From Lineus longissimus (taxonomy: Eukaryota; Nemertea; Pilidiophora; Heteronemertea; Lineidae), in assembly GCF_910592395.1 (NCBI RefSeq), contig NC_088313.1, positions 4,716,501 through 4,780,500 of the forward strand: DNA of 64,000 nt, in the 5' to 3' direction. A program made the translations under genes and the position numbers. Below are positions 36,993-48,651 of the stretch, in pieces. Under the pieces are notes generated by a model. The model did no database searches and was not told the DNA's origin. It was given only the letters and a program-made list of their open reading frames with translations. The first letter of the stretch is position 1. The number at the start of each line of letters is the position of its first letter.

Positions 36993-37154
36993 TACCTGAC
37001 AACAATCGCTGTCTCAGGTGCTCTGGTTGTTAAGCAGTACTTGAGAGCTACTGAGTGCTATGAAAGAGAAGCTCGTGGGATGGTCAGATATGGAATGTTA
37101 CCAGAGACCAGATACTGGTCCTATCCGGACAGCAGTCAGGACCCGAGGACTTGA
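36993..37154 (+). CDS. Candidate terminal exon of an unidentified gene
   Basis: Acceptor TGTTCCTTTAG ends 36992. A 53-codon open frame to TGA at 37152 starts with a hydrophobic stretch (YLTTIAVSGALVVKQYL) and continues charged (RATECYEREARGMVRYGMLP) with a low-complexity end. Composition is protein-like, unlike neighbouring satellite, and it starts just where the satellite stops. I do not recognise the protein and see no matching upstream exon; these would have to lie beyond or inside the satellite. It could be a single-pass membrane or mitochondrial protein tail. Confidence 0.4.
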   Translation, partial: YLTTIAVSGALVVKQYLRATECYEREARGMVRYGMLPETRYWSYPDSSQDPRT

Positions 37155-37185
37155 TAGTCACATCCAGCACTACATCAACATTGGC

Positions 37186-37297
37186 TGATATGAATAAAGT
37201 CTAGCAAATGCTTTTACTTCAATTTTGTACAGAAAGGTGTAGTGTAAATGTACATGGAGTTTTAGATAAAAGCATTTGCTAGTCATTATTCATATCA
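37186..37297. mobile_element. 112-bp MITE, TGATATGAATAAAG ends
   Basis: Third copy of the family at 13452 and 17207, in the reverse orientation as judged from the loop. It starts 32 bp after the candidate stop codon at 37152-37154. Confidence 0.88.
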
Positions 37298-39448
37298 ACC
37301 AATATTTCTCGAGTTATGTTGGCACTTCAGTCCCGAATATGGCAACTGCCTTGCCATCTCTGGTGCATTGAGACCGTCCTCGAATGGATCACCTCCAGAC
37401 GGGCATGACCATTGGCTCTCACCTGCTGATTGCCACTGCCATCTGAAGGATCCGCTCCAGTGAGAAGTCGAGGGCATCACGAAAGATTGGCACCTCCCCA
37501 TACTGGTACATGAGAGACCCAAGGTCAAGCTCTTGAACCCACCATGATTTCCGATGGTGATTCGGACAAGACACCTCAAAGGGTTTAGAAGAAAGCAATG
37601 GAGCGAAAAATATCTCTCAAACACAATGACTTTTATTTCTTTTCATCTACAGATTCAATAGCAGGTGTTTCATGAGGAAAATAATCGCTAATTCAACACG
37701 CCACAAGGCACTACTTGGCTCAAGAGACCTTTAGAACATCATCACAAAAGGACTTGCAACTATCAAATGCAATATGTGCCACATCAAATAGATTGCCAAT
37801 TTAAATAGATGCATTTCGTCCAGGTCCAGTGCCTGAATGGTACTACAGACACAATGGATTTGTGACCTAACAAATGGCTAATACATGTATGACTTATTAT
37901 AAGGCATAACACAGAGGGTTATCTAACAATGCTTCAGGATTTCTCAATCAAAAATGCCACAGTTTGACACCTAAAATTCTTATCAGTACCCTAATAAATG
38001 CACATTTTAAACTATGTTCAAAGATAAATATGACATTATACTGGTCTCTTTTAAATGCAGCTCTAAATATTTCATTTCAAAGTTGTGAAAATGTAAACTT
38101 GATTTCATGTACCGATAATGATTTCGGAGATCAGCAGGAAAGTCAAGTTATTTGAAAGTTTTGAACGCAAAGACAAGTGCCTTAAATTAGCATTAGCACA
38201 CAGGACTGGTTAAGCTAGGAGTACACAGAGAGAAATGTCTGCAAGATTATGCCACAAAGGTCTTAAAAATCTTATATCATTGACTAAAAGAAGGTTTGTT
38301 GTGTTCCTTATTCTGTAAAAGTCATTTGGGACATACATGTAATCTCGCAGCCCTATATCTATGTGTGCTCCGGGCTTTAAATTAAAAAATATTGAAGGCT
38401 TCAAAGAGTAAAGTGGAAAGTGACATTTTACTTGAAAACGAAAGACACTTTCTTTGTAATTTGTCCTTGATATTTATACAAGAATCAAGTAAGGGTTCAA
38501 TCTTATCTACCCTTGCCAGAGTTTATAATATGCAGAAAAGCTAATTGTCATGGTTTGGTTGAATAATTTGGTTATAAGCAAGGGAGAACCAGACTCAGAT
38601 CTGTATTGATCTGGGGTCTAATCCAGTGACAGCTGTATTTAGACAAATCCTTGAAGCCAACAAAAAGAAGACTCTCACTACCATAAAACAAAAATAAAAT
38701 ATCTAAATTACTAACTAATCTCATCTGAATCTGACTATTTCTAATACAGCAGGTGCTCTGTAGTTACAATGATATACGTGGAAGACTACGTCACAGCATG
38801 TCCCAAAATGAAAGTATTGCAGATGACATCTTCTGTTGACCTGTTCACATTGCAATTTGGTAGAAAGTCAACAAACCATCCAACTACCACCCTTTCTTGT
38901 TGAATTTAAGCAGAACTGGAGGCTTGGAAGTCTGTCACTCTGAAATGACTTACAAGGGGACACACTGAGTGGAGGCATGAATATTTAAAATGATGTGTCC
39001 AGGTAGCTGAAGTGTTCATTGCAGCCAAATACTGACAAATTTTCCAAGCTATTTTAGGCGTGTTATAATTGCTTTGCAATTTCTTCGTGAAATTAATTAA
39101 TACAGTTAGTATCTTAGAGATAAATGATGAAATTTTGGCAAAGTTATCAAAATCTCACCACTAAATAGGACACTTGTAGCTACCTGAATCATGCCATTTA
39201 TACATTATGCTTATTGTTAATAATTTGGAATGCATCGCTTGGTTAAATAAAACATTTACAATAACAGGCTCTTTCTTTTGACAACAATTCTAACACAAAG
39301 AAGTCACACTCTTTCACCATTAATAATCAATATTAAACAATATTTATCTTTTTCTCTGATAGACTTACTAAACTTCTATGCATAGTAACAACAATAACCA
39401 TTTCTTATACTACTTTACTCTTTCCATGTCAGAGCACACACTAAACAA

Positions 39449-39904
39449 CTCGGGGTGCATGTGCATCTGCACTAAACTCTGTCATCTAAGTACAGCATGG
39501 GCACTAGGGCTCAGACAAGCATGGTTTATGAGGCTCTGAACTCGGGGTGCATGTGCATCTGCACTATACTCTGTCATCTAAGTGCAGCATGGGCACTAGG
39601 GCTCAGACAAGCATGGTTTATGAGGCTCTGAACTCGGGGTGCATGTGCATCTGCACTAAACTCTGTCATCTAAGTACAGCATGGGCACTAGGGCTCAGAC
39701 AAGCATGGTTTATGAGGCTCTGAACTCGGGGTGCATGTGCATCTGCACTAAACTCTGTCATCTAAGTACAGCATGGGCACTAGGGCTCAGACAAGCATGG
39801 TTTATGAGGCTCTGAACTCGAGGTGCATGTGCATCTGCACTGAACTCTGTCATCTAAGTACAGCATGGGCACTAGGGCTCAGACAAGCATGATTTACGAG
39901 GCTC
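39449..39904. repeat. 92-bp tandem repeat, 5 copies
   Basis: Unit starts CTCGGGGTGCATGTGCATCT; starts at 39449, 39541, 39633, 39725 and 39817. Copies are almost identical, which implies recent expansion. Confidence 0.95.
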
Positions 39905-40537
39905 CGATTAAATCTGCCCCTAAGTACGTAAGGAATTGTAACGGTACCTTCTTGTGATGTGACATACAGTACATGTACATGTACAGACATTTGACTACCA
40001 AAATGCTTGACATAGCGAACAATGATGATTACCAATGGATGACTCCAAGTTGGTTTTTAGCCCACAAGGTTTTTCCTTTTTTCTAAAAGGCATCTTTGGG
40101 GAGTATGTTGCATAATATCAAGAATTTAAAAAGACTATGATAAGAAACTTTATGAATTCTTGATATTATGAGTCTGTGCAGTCAAAATCCAGGAAAGCAA
40201 ATTCCCAAACATCATCTAATATTTTCTCCTTTCTGAGGACAGACCAGCTCGGCAAGTTGGAATGCCTAGCTGATTGTCTGCAAGCTGGGGCATCATTCTC
40301 CAGGGTGACTCTAAAATGATATTTAAATCGCACTATAAATCTCATTGGACAATGCCAATTACTTCAACAGTAAGTGCTCTGTAAAAATATTAATAACAGT
40401 AACATTGATAAGGTGCGGACGCCTTTGAGAAAACAAGGAGAAACTTTGTGCGCTATAAAACTGTCAGAAATCCAAATAATCAGCTTTACAAAGGTTATTT
40501 ACAGCTTGGATTTGAGTCCGAGAAGAAAAATGCCTTA

Positions 40538-40752
40538 AAGGGGACTATAGGCAGGAGGAGAGGGGCTAATTTTGCCATCTTCAAGTGACTAGTATACAAG
40601 GCAAGGATTGGTCATGTCAGACTGAGCACTGAATATATCCCTCGTACAAGCGTGAATCATTTTGACCTACTGTGAGATGTGAGAGACCCCTATTGGCAGC
40701 TTTGTGTAACTTTATCTTGCCTGCCTAGCTGCTGCCTCTATTGTCCCTTTAA
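40538..40752. mobile_element. 'GGGACTATAG' MITE, best-preserved copy
   Basis: AAAGGGGACTATAGGCAGGA at the left, GCTGCCTCTATTGTCCCTTT at the right: imperfect inverted ends of about 20 bp. Reference copy for the fragments at 88, 2459, 14749 and 18569. Confidence 0.85.
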
Positions 40753-40982
40753 CAAAGAAGCGTTGAACACGCATAGTATATTTAAGCTTGATTAAAATAA
40801 GTTCTCTTTGTGGTCTTATAAAAATACATGTATATGGACACCAAAGCAATGACTAGAAGTGTCCAGTTTATCAACACAAAGGACTTCAGAACCATACACA
40901 ATACGTTCAACATTGCACTTTCATGTTTGAGGTGTATGGTCTAATTAAATGTAATCAAGAAGAGTATTTGATATAGCACATA

Positions 40983-41300
40983 CCCTTTCAGGACGACTCA
41001 CGCAAAATTGCGAGCACCGCAATACCTCCGTTTTGGACGAGTCTCGCAGAAATGCGAGATCAATGATCTTTTCACTACATCGGTTTTCCAGTCATTTCTA
41101 ATGCCGATCTGCATTTTTTAACTGCTCCAAGGGGATTCCCGACATCCTGGGGAATACCCTTTCTATTCATGCCAACTTCATAGCGATTCTTGCAAAGCTG
41201 GTATTTTGCTTTCAAAAACTTTCGATTTTGGACGAAAAAACTTGAAAAATATCCAGTCCAGAGAGGAGGTTTAGGAAACAAATATTCAGTCCTGGAAGGG
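40983..41300. mobile_element. TTAA-type MITE (piggyBac-like), second copy
   Basis: CCCTTTCAGGACGACTCACG ... CAGTCCTGGAAGGG then TTAA. Closely matches 57959-58262; the left TTAA has mutated to ATAC. Confidence 0.8.
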
Positions 41301-42264
41301 TTAAGCTCTAGACTTTTCATTCTGAAAAACTACAAAAGCGTGCGGGGTACAGCCTTGGGACTTTTGCTTTTATTCAATCACAGGGACCCCTTGGAACATA
41401 CACAAGCATCAATAGCTCACTACATGTTCTGTTATGATAAAAAATGTCGAAAAATTTTCAATCACTTTCAGTAAGATTCTTAAAACTATGAAGACATTTT
41501 TCTCAAAATGGTAAAAACGGATATTTACCACTTCTAACTTTGCCATTTTTGTTAAAATGCTAAAAACTTATCTATTTCGCTTTGTGAAATACTTTATATG
41601 ATTTTCTCAAAATTCGATATTGTATAAATCTCACACTGAAAATCGTTGAACAGTTTGACAGCTAATCCAATGTGACCTCTATGACACTCTCTCACAGAGA
41701 GATGTTTTACAACAAACAAATCTATGTGACAGTATATGATATAGGATAATTACAATCACACAGATAGTACATGATCACACCTTACCGCTTCTAAAAATAC
41801 TTGCGTAACGAATTAGAACTATGATTTCACGAGTTGTCATACAAAGTACATTCAGTTTTATCAAGATATGATTTTCCATCATACAGTGACAAATTTTTAC
41901 ATAATTTCCAGTAGTTTCTTTATAAAAATCAATATCCAAGTAGTTTTTCAGAAAAAAATAAGCAATGGAAGATCATTTTGAATGGAATTAAAATACATGT
42001 ACATTTTACGCTATTTTAAGCCAAGCCTTAGCCACCCAGGCACCAAAAATTGTAATGCTGAAAGTGAGTTCGCTGTGGTTGAGGGACAGGTCATGTGGAC
42101 AATTTTTTACTACAGCTTTTCGTTTTATTTCAGACTAGACAGGCCACATGGTCATTAGCAACTCAGTGGCCAAGGCTGACATAAACAGCGGGTGTATAAA
42201 TGTCAAGGTTCATGATAATGCTGTATTATTGGTGGACTGACATGGAAGTGCTGGAATGCTGCAG

Positions 42265-42364
42265 TTAGGCAGGAATGTATTCGGTGACGCCCTCTTTGGT
42301 GATGAGCTGAACCAGACTACCGTTGGCGGGCCTCTCCTCGTTACCACTCCACTTCAGGAGCAAC
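42265..42364 (-). CDS. QDPR: QDPR exon 5 and stop
   Basis: [19 protein letters not shown] then TAA at 42267-42265; human ends SGSLIQVVTTEGRTELTPAYF, so two residues shorter. Confidence 0.94.
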
Positions 42365-45300
42365 CTGTTGACAAATTCAAGGAATGAGCATTTAGCGATG
42401 GTGGTCCAATTTTTTTATTGTATACTAGGTTGAGTTTGAAGATAAACAAATGAATCAAAACCATTTTTGATTTTTATGACCTTCTTCGGATGGATTGAGG
42501 TCGAGGTGACAAAATTTTCAATGTTTAAAGGGGTACACTGTTTGTAATTACTTGTGGTCCAGGTAATTATAAATCCACTAATACACAATGCCGTAGTGCA
42601 GTTATTATGAATGCAAATTTGTTGAAACTTGGTATTCATAGTATTTGTATATCAGTCTACACAACGGCAATGTTGAAATTTATATTCAGTATGGACATTT
42701 TTAAATTCAATTACAAATACAAAATTTTAACGAACAGCATAGGCCTTTAAGCAACAAATTCAGAATTCAAGAGATAAATCATAAAAAAAGAAAATCAAAC
42801 TTTTAGCCTTTTCATTTTCCAATTTTTCATAACTCATTTTAGGCGTTTCATAATTTATCTAAGGCCTTATCATTCAGAGTAAAAATTTCATTGATTTTTT
42901 TCTATTTTGTTGGAGCTGTCTTCGCTTCAACTTCTCTTCAAACAAACTTACTCTGCAACGGTCTCCAACCTCGTCCAGGCGGAATGGTCTGCATTTGGCA
43001 TGAATTTGCGGTTCATTGGGGTGTCAAGTGTTACTCTGAAACAAGATATATATCAACATTGAAAAGGACGAAACAATGTCTTTAAAAAAAGGAAAAACTG
43101 TTTTACACTAAAAAGCAAAATTGTGACTCGCTCTACCAAAACTAGGCGCTTGTCGCATCTGAACTCGACAGGTTGATACGGACTTGTTGTTCATTTCCCT
43201 ATTGTAGACCTTTTGTGAAATGTGACCAAATCAGTTTGTAATAGATTTCACAAAAGGTCTACAATAGGGAAATCAACAACAAGTCCGTATCAACCTGTCG
43301 AGTTCAGATGCGACAAGCGCCTAGGTTTGGTAGAGCGGGTCACAATTATCCTTTCTAAACATGCTCTTGGGGCAATACCAAGGGACCAAGAGCAGAAATA
43401 AAAAACACAGCTATTACAGCAATTTATGCTCTATAGGTAAATAGCCCATTTCATTAGAAAAATGGCATTCAGGTTGTTTGGGTTTTCACACAAAAAATGT
43501 GGAAGTTGAACAAAACACGGTATTTTATCAGAAACAATCCAAAAATACTTATTTTACCGGAATTGACAAATTTCATCGTGTTCTTATAGCATGTATTTTT
43601 TTCACCATACGGCATGTAAATATAAGTAGTAGCACTTACTTTGAGCATGTCTAAAATATATCCAAAGGAGGTTATGCAATTAGGTGCTTGTCCAGACTTG
43701 TCCAATAAAGTATGGTACTCAAAGTACATAAATACCCTAATAAGTACCCTTGAATGTACTCAAACTGTTTACAGATATTCTTAGAAAAGTACAAATCTTA
43801 GAAAACGTAAGTGCAAAGGAACTTTAGAATTTTTTTTGGAACGATAATAGATAACATCGGATCTTTACTCACGGAAGAATTGCTGCCACGAATGAATTGG
43901 CAGGCATCCCACTCTTATCCTCGGCCAAACTCTTCACCAACTGGTGAACTGCTGCCTTGGCCATACCATAACCGATCATCCCCGGTGTTCCCTTGACGGC
44001 TGGCTGAGCACCGGGAAGAACCAGGGTACCACCCTCCTTCAGGAACTTGTGCGCGAGTCTGGCAGAGATGGTCGACGGCCAGACGCTCTGCTTCCACATG
44101 GCATCTGCATTCTTTATCATGGCTGAAATAAATTATGAACATAGTACAGTGGAACCTCGCTTAGCGGACACCTCTATATTAAGGACACCCTCTCTATTAA
44201 GGACACCCTCTCTATTAAGGACACCCTCTCTATTAAGGACACCCTCTCTATTAAGGACACCCTCTCTATTAAGGACACCCTCTCTATTAAGGACACCCTC
44301 TCTATTAAGGACAACCTCTCTATTAAGGACACTAGTTTTGGTCCATTCAATTTGACCTTTCTTATCAGGACACCTCTTTATTTATTAAGGACAGCATATG
44401 ACACTGACAGTCCGAAGGGTGTCCTTATTAGTGAGATTCTACTGTATGACATGCAAGGGAAGGATAAAATCCGAACCAAACTCTCATGTTACATCATACT
44501 CCCTTTCTAGAATATAAGCCCATGACCTTTTTGGATAGCAGTTTCTGTTTGTAACCAATATCAGTTCATTTCAAACAGACTTTGACTTTCTATGGTTGGG
44601 CATATAACAGTGTTCAGGTAGCCAGTAACAGTCTAACTCATGTGAATTTCTATCCCGGCCTAGCGTGATATGTCTATATACATAATTGGTCAAGTTTCCA
44701 TCACGAATCCCCCCATTATTCATTATGATATCAAAAAAGTACTTCACAGAGTTTGAGGTTATGAGATTACATGTAGCCAATAAGAAATAATGGATACCTT
44801 TATTGGCTGCACTTCCTCCAGCCCATCCTCCTGCAACACAGAGAATTGCATCAACTTTTTCATCCTTCAAGGACTCCTCCACATCCTTTTCAACAGCTGC
44901 CTCCTGGTCGGTCCATGACAAGTCGCGCTGGACAACGAAGTTGGCATGGGCTTCTTCATTAGGAACCAAATCCAGACTACCAACCCACTGAAACGAAAAG
45001 GAATTTTTTTCTACTTTAGTGATGTCAATGAATCAGTCCACTCATCTGAGAAGGCCACTGGGCACTGGCTGGATACACTTACACTACAGTTACACCATCT
45101 CCTCAGACCTAAGGTCAGGACAACAAAACAACTTTGCAATATGTCTTCACGGTCAAATACGCCAGACAATTTCTCAATGAGCCAATGTATCTTCCCTCAC
45201 AGCAAGGACAAGAAGCGGAACACCCCAGCCCAGCATGCAAGGAGTAAGCATCCATCATCATTCCATGACCATGCACTGCTAACGTTGCGCGATAAATATT

Positions 45301-48255
45301 GCATTGTATCGGCTATCGCCACTTCTGTGTAACTTATATCGCCATTTACATCATAACCTCAATTCCTATTAAAAAATGGTGATATAGCAATTCTATACAG
45401 CAAGTGGTGACATAAGTATTCTCACGACGTGGCGATACAATATCGCGCAACATTACTGCCATCGGCGTTGGGAACGTCATCATTGTGACCAGACGGCGGA
45501 TTGTTTCCAGTTGACACGGCAGGTGGACATGAAGTGAGGGCACTACTGTTCTGACAGTTTAAGTTACGAAAGTTTAGAATCCCCGATCACACCCCAAAAT
45601 GAAACGGCCAGGGGCCATTGTGCTCACCGTATACATCTTTTAGTAGGCAGGATCATGCTTAGTTTAGAGGTGAATATGGTGAACACAATCAGGCATGAAG
45701 ACTTTTTTTAGATGTGTATTGATGTCAAGTAATAAGACAGGGCAGTATATATAAGTTTATGATCCAACCAATAATTGTCTATGACATCAACAAGATCAAT
45801 ATCGTGTGATTGCTAAGAGTCCCTGCAATAAAAAATTCATCGAAAAAAAGTCATTAATAAGCAAGATATTGCATGTCCTACTTTTTCAGTTTTGACCCCC
45901 TGGTGGCCAAATCAAGAATCAGATGAGGCCAAAATTCGGTGTCAGAGATTATCTGATGTAGGGGGTTACATGTACCAACTTTCAAGTTCATAGCTTCAGC
46001 AGTTAAGAAACGTGCCATAGTTACACTCTAATGGCCAATTTACGCCATTTGACCTCTGTGACCTAGAAAAGGAGGTCAAATCCAAAAATCGTAGGACATG
46101 TGGTGTATCCTTGCTAGAAGTCCCTGCCATAAAAATTTTATCGAAAACAATTCACTCAAATAAGCAAGATATTGCACTTCTTCCTTTTTCCATTATGGCC
46201 CCCTGGTGGCCGAATAAAGAATCAGATCAGGCCAAAATTCGGCATCAAAGGTTATCTGATGTAGGGGGTTATATGCACCAAGTTTCAAGTTCATAGCTTT
46301 ACTGGTTAAGAAACGTGCCATAGTTTACACTCCAACGGCCAATTTACGCCATATGACCTCTGTGACCTTGAAAAGTAGGTCAAATTGAAAACCCGTAAGA
46401 CATGTGATGTATTCTTCCTAAGAGTACCTACCATAAAAATTTTATCGAAAACAAGTCACTTATAAGCGATATATCACACTTTTTAGATATCCACTTTTGG
46501 CCCCCTGGTGGCAAAGTTGAGAATCAGATCAAACTGAAATTCAGCACCAGAGGCTATGTGATATAGGGGGTTATATGTACCAAGTTTCAAGTTCATAGCT
46601 TTAGTGGTTAAGAAACGTGCTATAGTTTACACTCTAACGGCCAATTTACGCCATATGACCTCTGTGAACTTGAAAAGTAGGTCAAATTAAAAACCCGTAT
46701 GATATAGGATGTATATTTGCTATGAGTACCTACAACGCAAGTTTCATCGAAAACAAGTCACTAATAAGCGAGATATCACACTTTTTAGATATCGACATTT
46801 GGCCCCCTGGTGGCCAAGTTGAGAATCAGATCGGACCGAAATTTAGTGTCAGAGGTCACCTGACCTAGGGGGTGCTGTGTACAAAGTTTTAAGTTCATAG
46901 CCCTAGCGGTTAAGAAACGTGCCACTGTTTTTTAAATAGGATACGACGACGGACGACGGACACTGCGGTATTACATAAGACTCCCCTACGGTGAGCCAAA
47001 AATCAAGAAAATGTAAGATACAAGTCAGAAAAGACAAAAGGGAAAAGATAAAAAATAATAAAATAAAAAAATATTTTTGGCCGTCCCTGACCGGGGTTTG
47101 AACTCACGACCTTTGGATTGCCACAACACGAAAAACACAAAACATGCAATTTCGGCCATATCTGTGTCTGCGTTGTGACCTCTGTGACCTCGACAAGTAG
47201 GTCAAATTAAAAACCCATATGATATATGATGTATCCTTGCTATGAGTACCTACCACAAAAGTTTTATCGAAAACAAGTCATCAGTAAGCGAGATATCACA
47301 CTTTTTAGATATCCACATTCGACCCCCTGGTGGCCAAATTGAGAATCAGATCGGACCGATATTCAGCACAAGAGGTTATCTGATATAGGGGGTTATATGT
47401 ACCAAGTTTCAAGTTCATAGCTGTTGCGGTTGAGAAACGTGCCATAGTTACACTGAAACAGCCAATTTACGCCATTTGACCTCTGTGACCTTGAAAAGTA
47501 GGTCAAATTAAAAACCCGTATGATATATGATGTATCCTTGCTATGAGTACCTACCACAAAAATTTCATTCCAAACAAGTCATTAATAAGCGAGATATCAC
47601 ACTTTTTAGATATCTACATTCGGCCCCCTGGTGGCCAAATTAAGAATCAGATCGGATCGAAATTTAGTGTCACAGGTCATCTGACCAAGGGAGTCCTGTG
47701 TACAAAGTTACAAGTTCATAGGCTTAGCGGTTAAGAAACGTGCCACTGTTTTTGAAACAGGATACGACGACGACGACGGACGACGACAGACGACGACGGA
47801 CGACGGACACTGCGGTATTGTAAAGACTCCCCTACGGTGAGCCAAAAAGGTCATCGGTTCACTAACCAAGCACCACTGTTCAATGGATTTATAGTTGAAT
47901 GCGATCAAACTACGTTATTTCCGATCGGGGATTCTAAAGTTTAGCCTAAGTTACTTCTACATGATAGTGGTGCAAACAGAGGAAATCTTCCTCTGCTAAT
48001 TAATCCCCACATTTCTCAAATACGTTTAAAACGCGCCCCCTGTGGTTGAAATATGGAACTAGCGTGAGCACTTCCGCACTTTCGAGGGCCGCAACCGACA
48101 GATGGGCGGTCACATAGCGGAAAAGTAAGGTAAATTAGATGAAGTGTTGTTCTATGAGTACTTACCCAGTTTTTGGCTTTGAATAGATCAACCAATTTGG
48201 AGCCAAGCGCTCCTTTTCCACCATAAACCAACACTCGACCGGCAATGGAAGCCAT
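42265..48255 (-). CDS. QDPR: Quinoid dihydropteridine reductase, complete, 5 exons
   Basis: Minus-strand exons 48255-48166, 44987-44798, 44122-43873, 43035-42952, 42364-42265; all have GT-AG borders and total 714 nt (237 residues and TAA), against 244 in human. It reduces quinonoid dihydrobiopterin to tetrahydrobiopterin with NADH in the cytosol, supporting aromatic amino acid hydroxylases. It is a short-chain dehydrogenase: glycine motif VYGGKGALG at residues 9-17 for [18 protein letters not shown], and active-site Y-x3-K in [15 protein letters not shown]. The start ATG (48255) gives [13 protein letters not shown], aligning with the human N-terminus. It shares a divergent promoter with KCMF1. 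Confidence 0.96.
42952..43035 (-). CDS. QDPR: QDPR exon 4
   Basis: [21 protein letters not shown], matching human [21 protein letters not shown]. Donor GTAAGT, acceptor TTTCAG. Confidence 0.95.
43122..43345. repeat. Long hairpin (about 100-bp arms) made from half-MITEs, QDPR intron
   Basis: GTGACTCGCTCTACCAAAAC to TTTTGTGAAAT is followed, after a gap of about 20-30 bp, by its reverse complement up to GTAGAGCGGGTCACAAT, with few mismatches. The arms carry GACAGGTTGATACGGACTTG and TTCATTTCCCTATTGTAGAC, recognisable from the left half of the TGTGACCCGTCACAGC MITEs, so the locus is two half-elements head to head. Between exons 3 and 4 of QDPR. Confidence 0.88.
43873..44122 (-). CDS. QDPR: QDPR exon 3 (catalytic Tyr/Lys)
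   Basis: From [13 protein letters not shown] to AAILP. Contains the YGMAK active-site motif and [11 protein letters not shown] strand. Donor GTGAGT. Confidence 0.95.
44147..44444. mobile_element. TA-type MITE with 18-bp internal amplification
   Basis: CAGTGGAACCTCGCTTAGCG to GAGATTCTACTG, TA on both sides. Inside, GGACACCCTCTCTATTAA is repeated about eight times (44175-44330). In QDPR intron 2. Confidence 0.9.
44798..44987 (-). CDS. QDPR: QDPR exon 2
   Basis: Starts [13 protein letters not shown] after TTTCAG, ends in phase 1 at a GTATCC donor. Holds [14 protein letters not shown], the most conserved block of the enzyme. Confidence 0.95.
45566..47944. mobile_element. About 2.4-kb repeat block with inverted ends, QDPR intron 1
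   Basis: AGTTTAGAATCCCCGATC at 45569 is mirrored by GATCGGGGATTCTAAAGTTT near 47924. Between them lie about six units of about 300 bp sharing CCCCCTGGTGGCC and GACCTCTGTGACCT, and two copies of an end with GACGACGGAC and CCTACGGTGAGCC (about 46941-46995 and 47760-47846). The same family is at 51473-52476 in the opposite direction. No long open frame. Confidence 0.75.
47082..47140 (-). repeat. tRNA-like SINE remnant (B box only)
   Basis: On the minus strand GGTCGTGAGTTCAAACCCCG fits a pol III B box (GGTTCGANTCC) in a tRNA-like arm, followed by an A/T-rich tail. No A box, so 5'-truncated. Inserted between two units of the large repeat block. Confidence 0.5.
48166..48255 (-). CDS. QDPR: QDPR exon 1 (start codon, NADH-binding glycine loop)
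   Basis: Exactly 30 codons, ending KAKNW then GTAAGT. Start chosen because it is the only ATG upstream of the Rossmann strand and sits in CAAAATGGC. Confidence 0.95.
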
Positions 48256-48635
48256 TTTGCAAATTAATGACCGGAAGTGATAAAAATTGAGAAATAAAAT
48301 GCTTTAAAAAATTAATTTTTAATTGATTATCTGATTAATGGTCAATTTATGATATAATCTACCATATACATGAGGCATCTTTCTAAATAGATAGTTAGTT
48401 TTCAAGATTTTTAGTCACGTATTTGCGATATTGATCCGTGAAATGTCGAGATTTCATCATGACGTCATGCAGGGTCTTCCTTATTTCCAAGACGTGCATG
48501 AACAGCTTATTTGTTCGTTATTTTCTTAGTTTTTGAGGTTGATGAAATTACCAGAGGCTTGATGATAGCTTGTGTTAATACCACGGATCATTGCAGTCGG
48601 ACAAATTTTCTTGTAAATCATTCAGGGAGCCTAGG
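48256..48635. promoter_or_regulatory. Divergent promoter of QDPR (-) and KCMF1 (+)
   Basis: 380 bp between the two start codons. It contains a perfect CRE, TGACGTCA, at 48460-48467 within TCATGACGTCATGC, and CCGGAAGTG at 48271-48279, a consensus ETS/GABP site 15 bp before the QDPR ATG. The QDPR start itself (CAAAATGGC) resembles a YY1 site. No TATA box in a sensible position. These are sequence matches only. Confidence 0.65.
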
Positions 48636-48651
48636 ATGTCCCGTCATGAAG
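48636..48651 (+). CDS. KCMF1: KCMF1 exon 1 (five codons, MSRHE)
   Basis: ATG TCC CGT CAT GAA G then donor GTTGGA, weaker than consensus but in the phase required by 49274. The MSRHEG start is the conserved N-terminus of the family, which fixes both start and donor. Too short to find without the orthologue. Confidence 0.85.

Larger units (their letters stand above)
37298..42264. other. AT-rich, gene-free stretch between satellite and QDPR
   Basis: No exon seen on either strand. It holds the 92-bp tandem repeat (39449-39904) and two MITEs (40538-40752, 40983-41300). The part next to 42265 should be the QDPR 3' UTR (minus strand); I could not fix its end. TTTATT at 37632 would read AATAAA on the minus strand but is far away. 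Confidence 0.6.

Noticed and set aside
37295-37624. 109-residue minus-strand frame
   Set aside because: Starts inside the end of a MITE and resembles no protein I know; composition is not convincing.
47082-47140. A functional tRNA gene on the minus strand
   Set aside because: Only the B-box arm is present; there is no A box and no full cloverleaf, so I list it as a SINE remnant.
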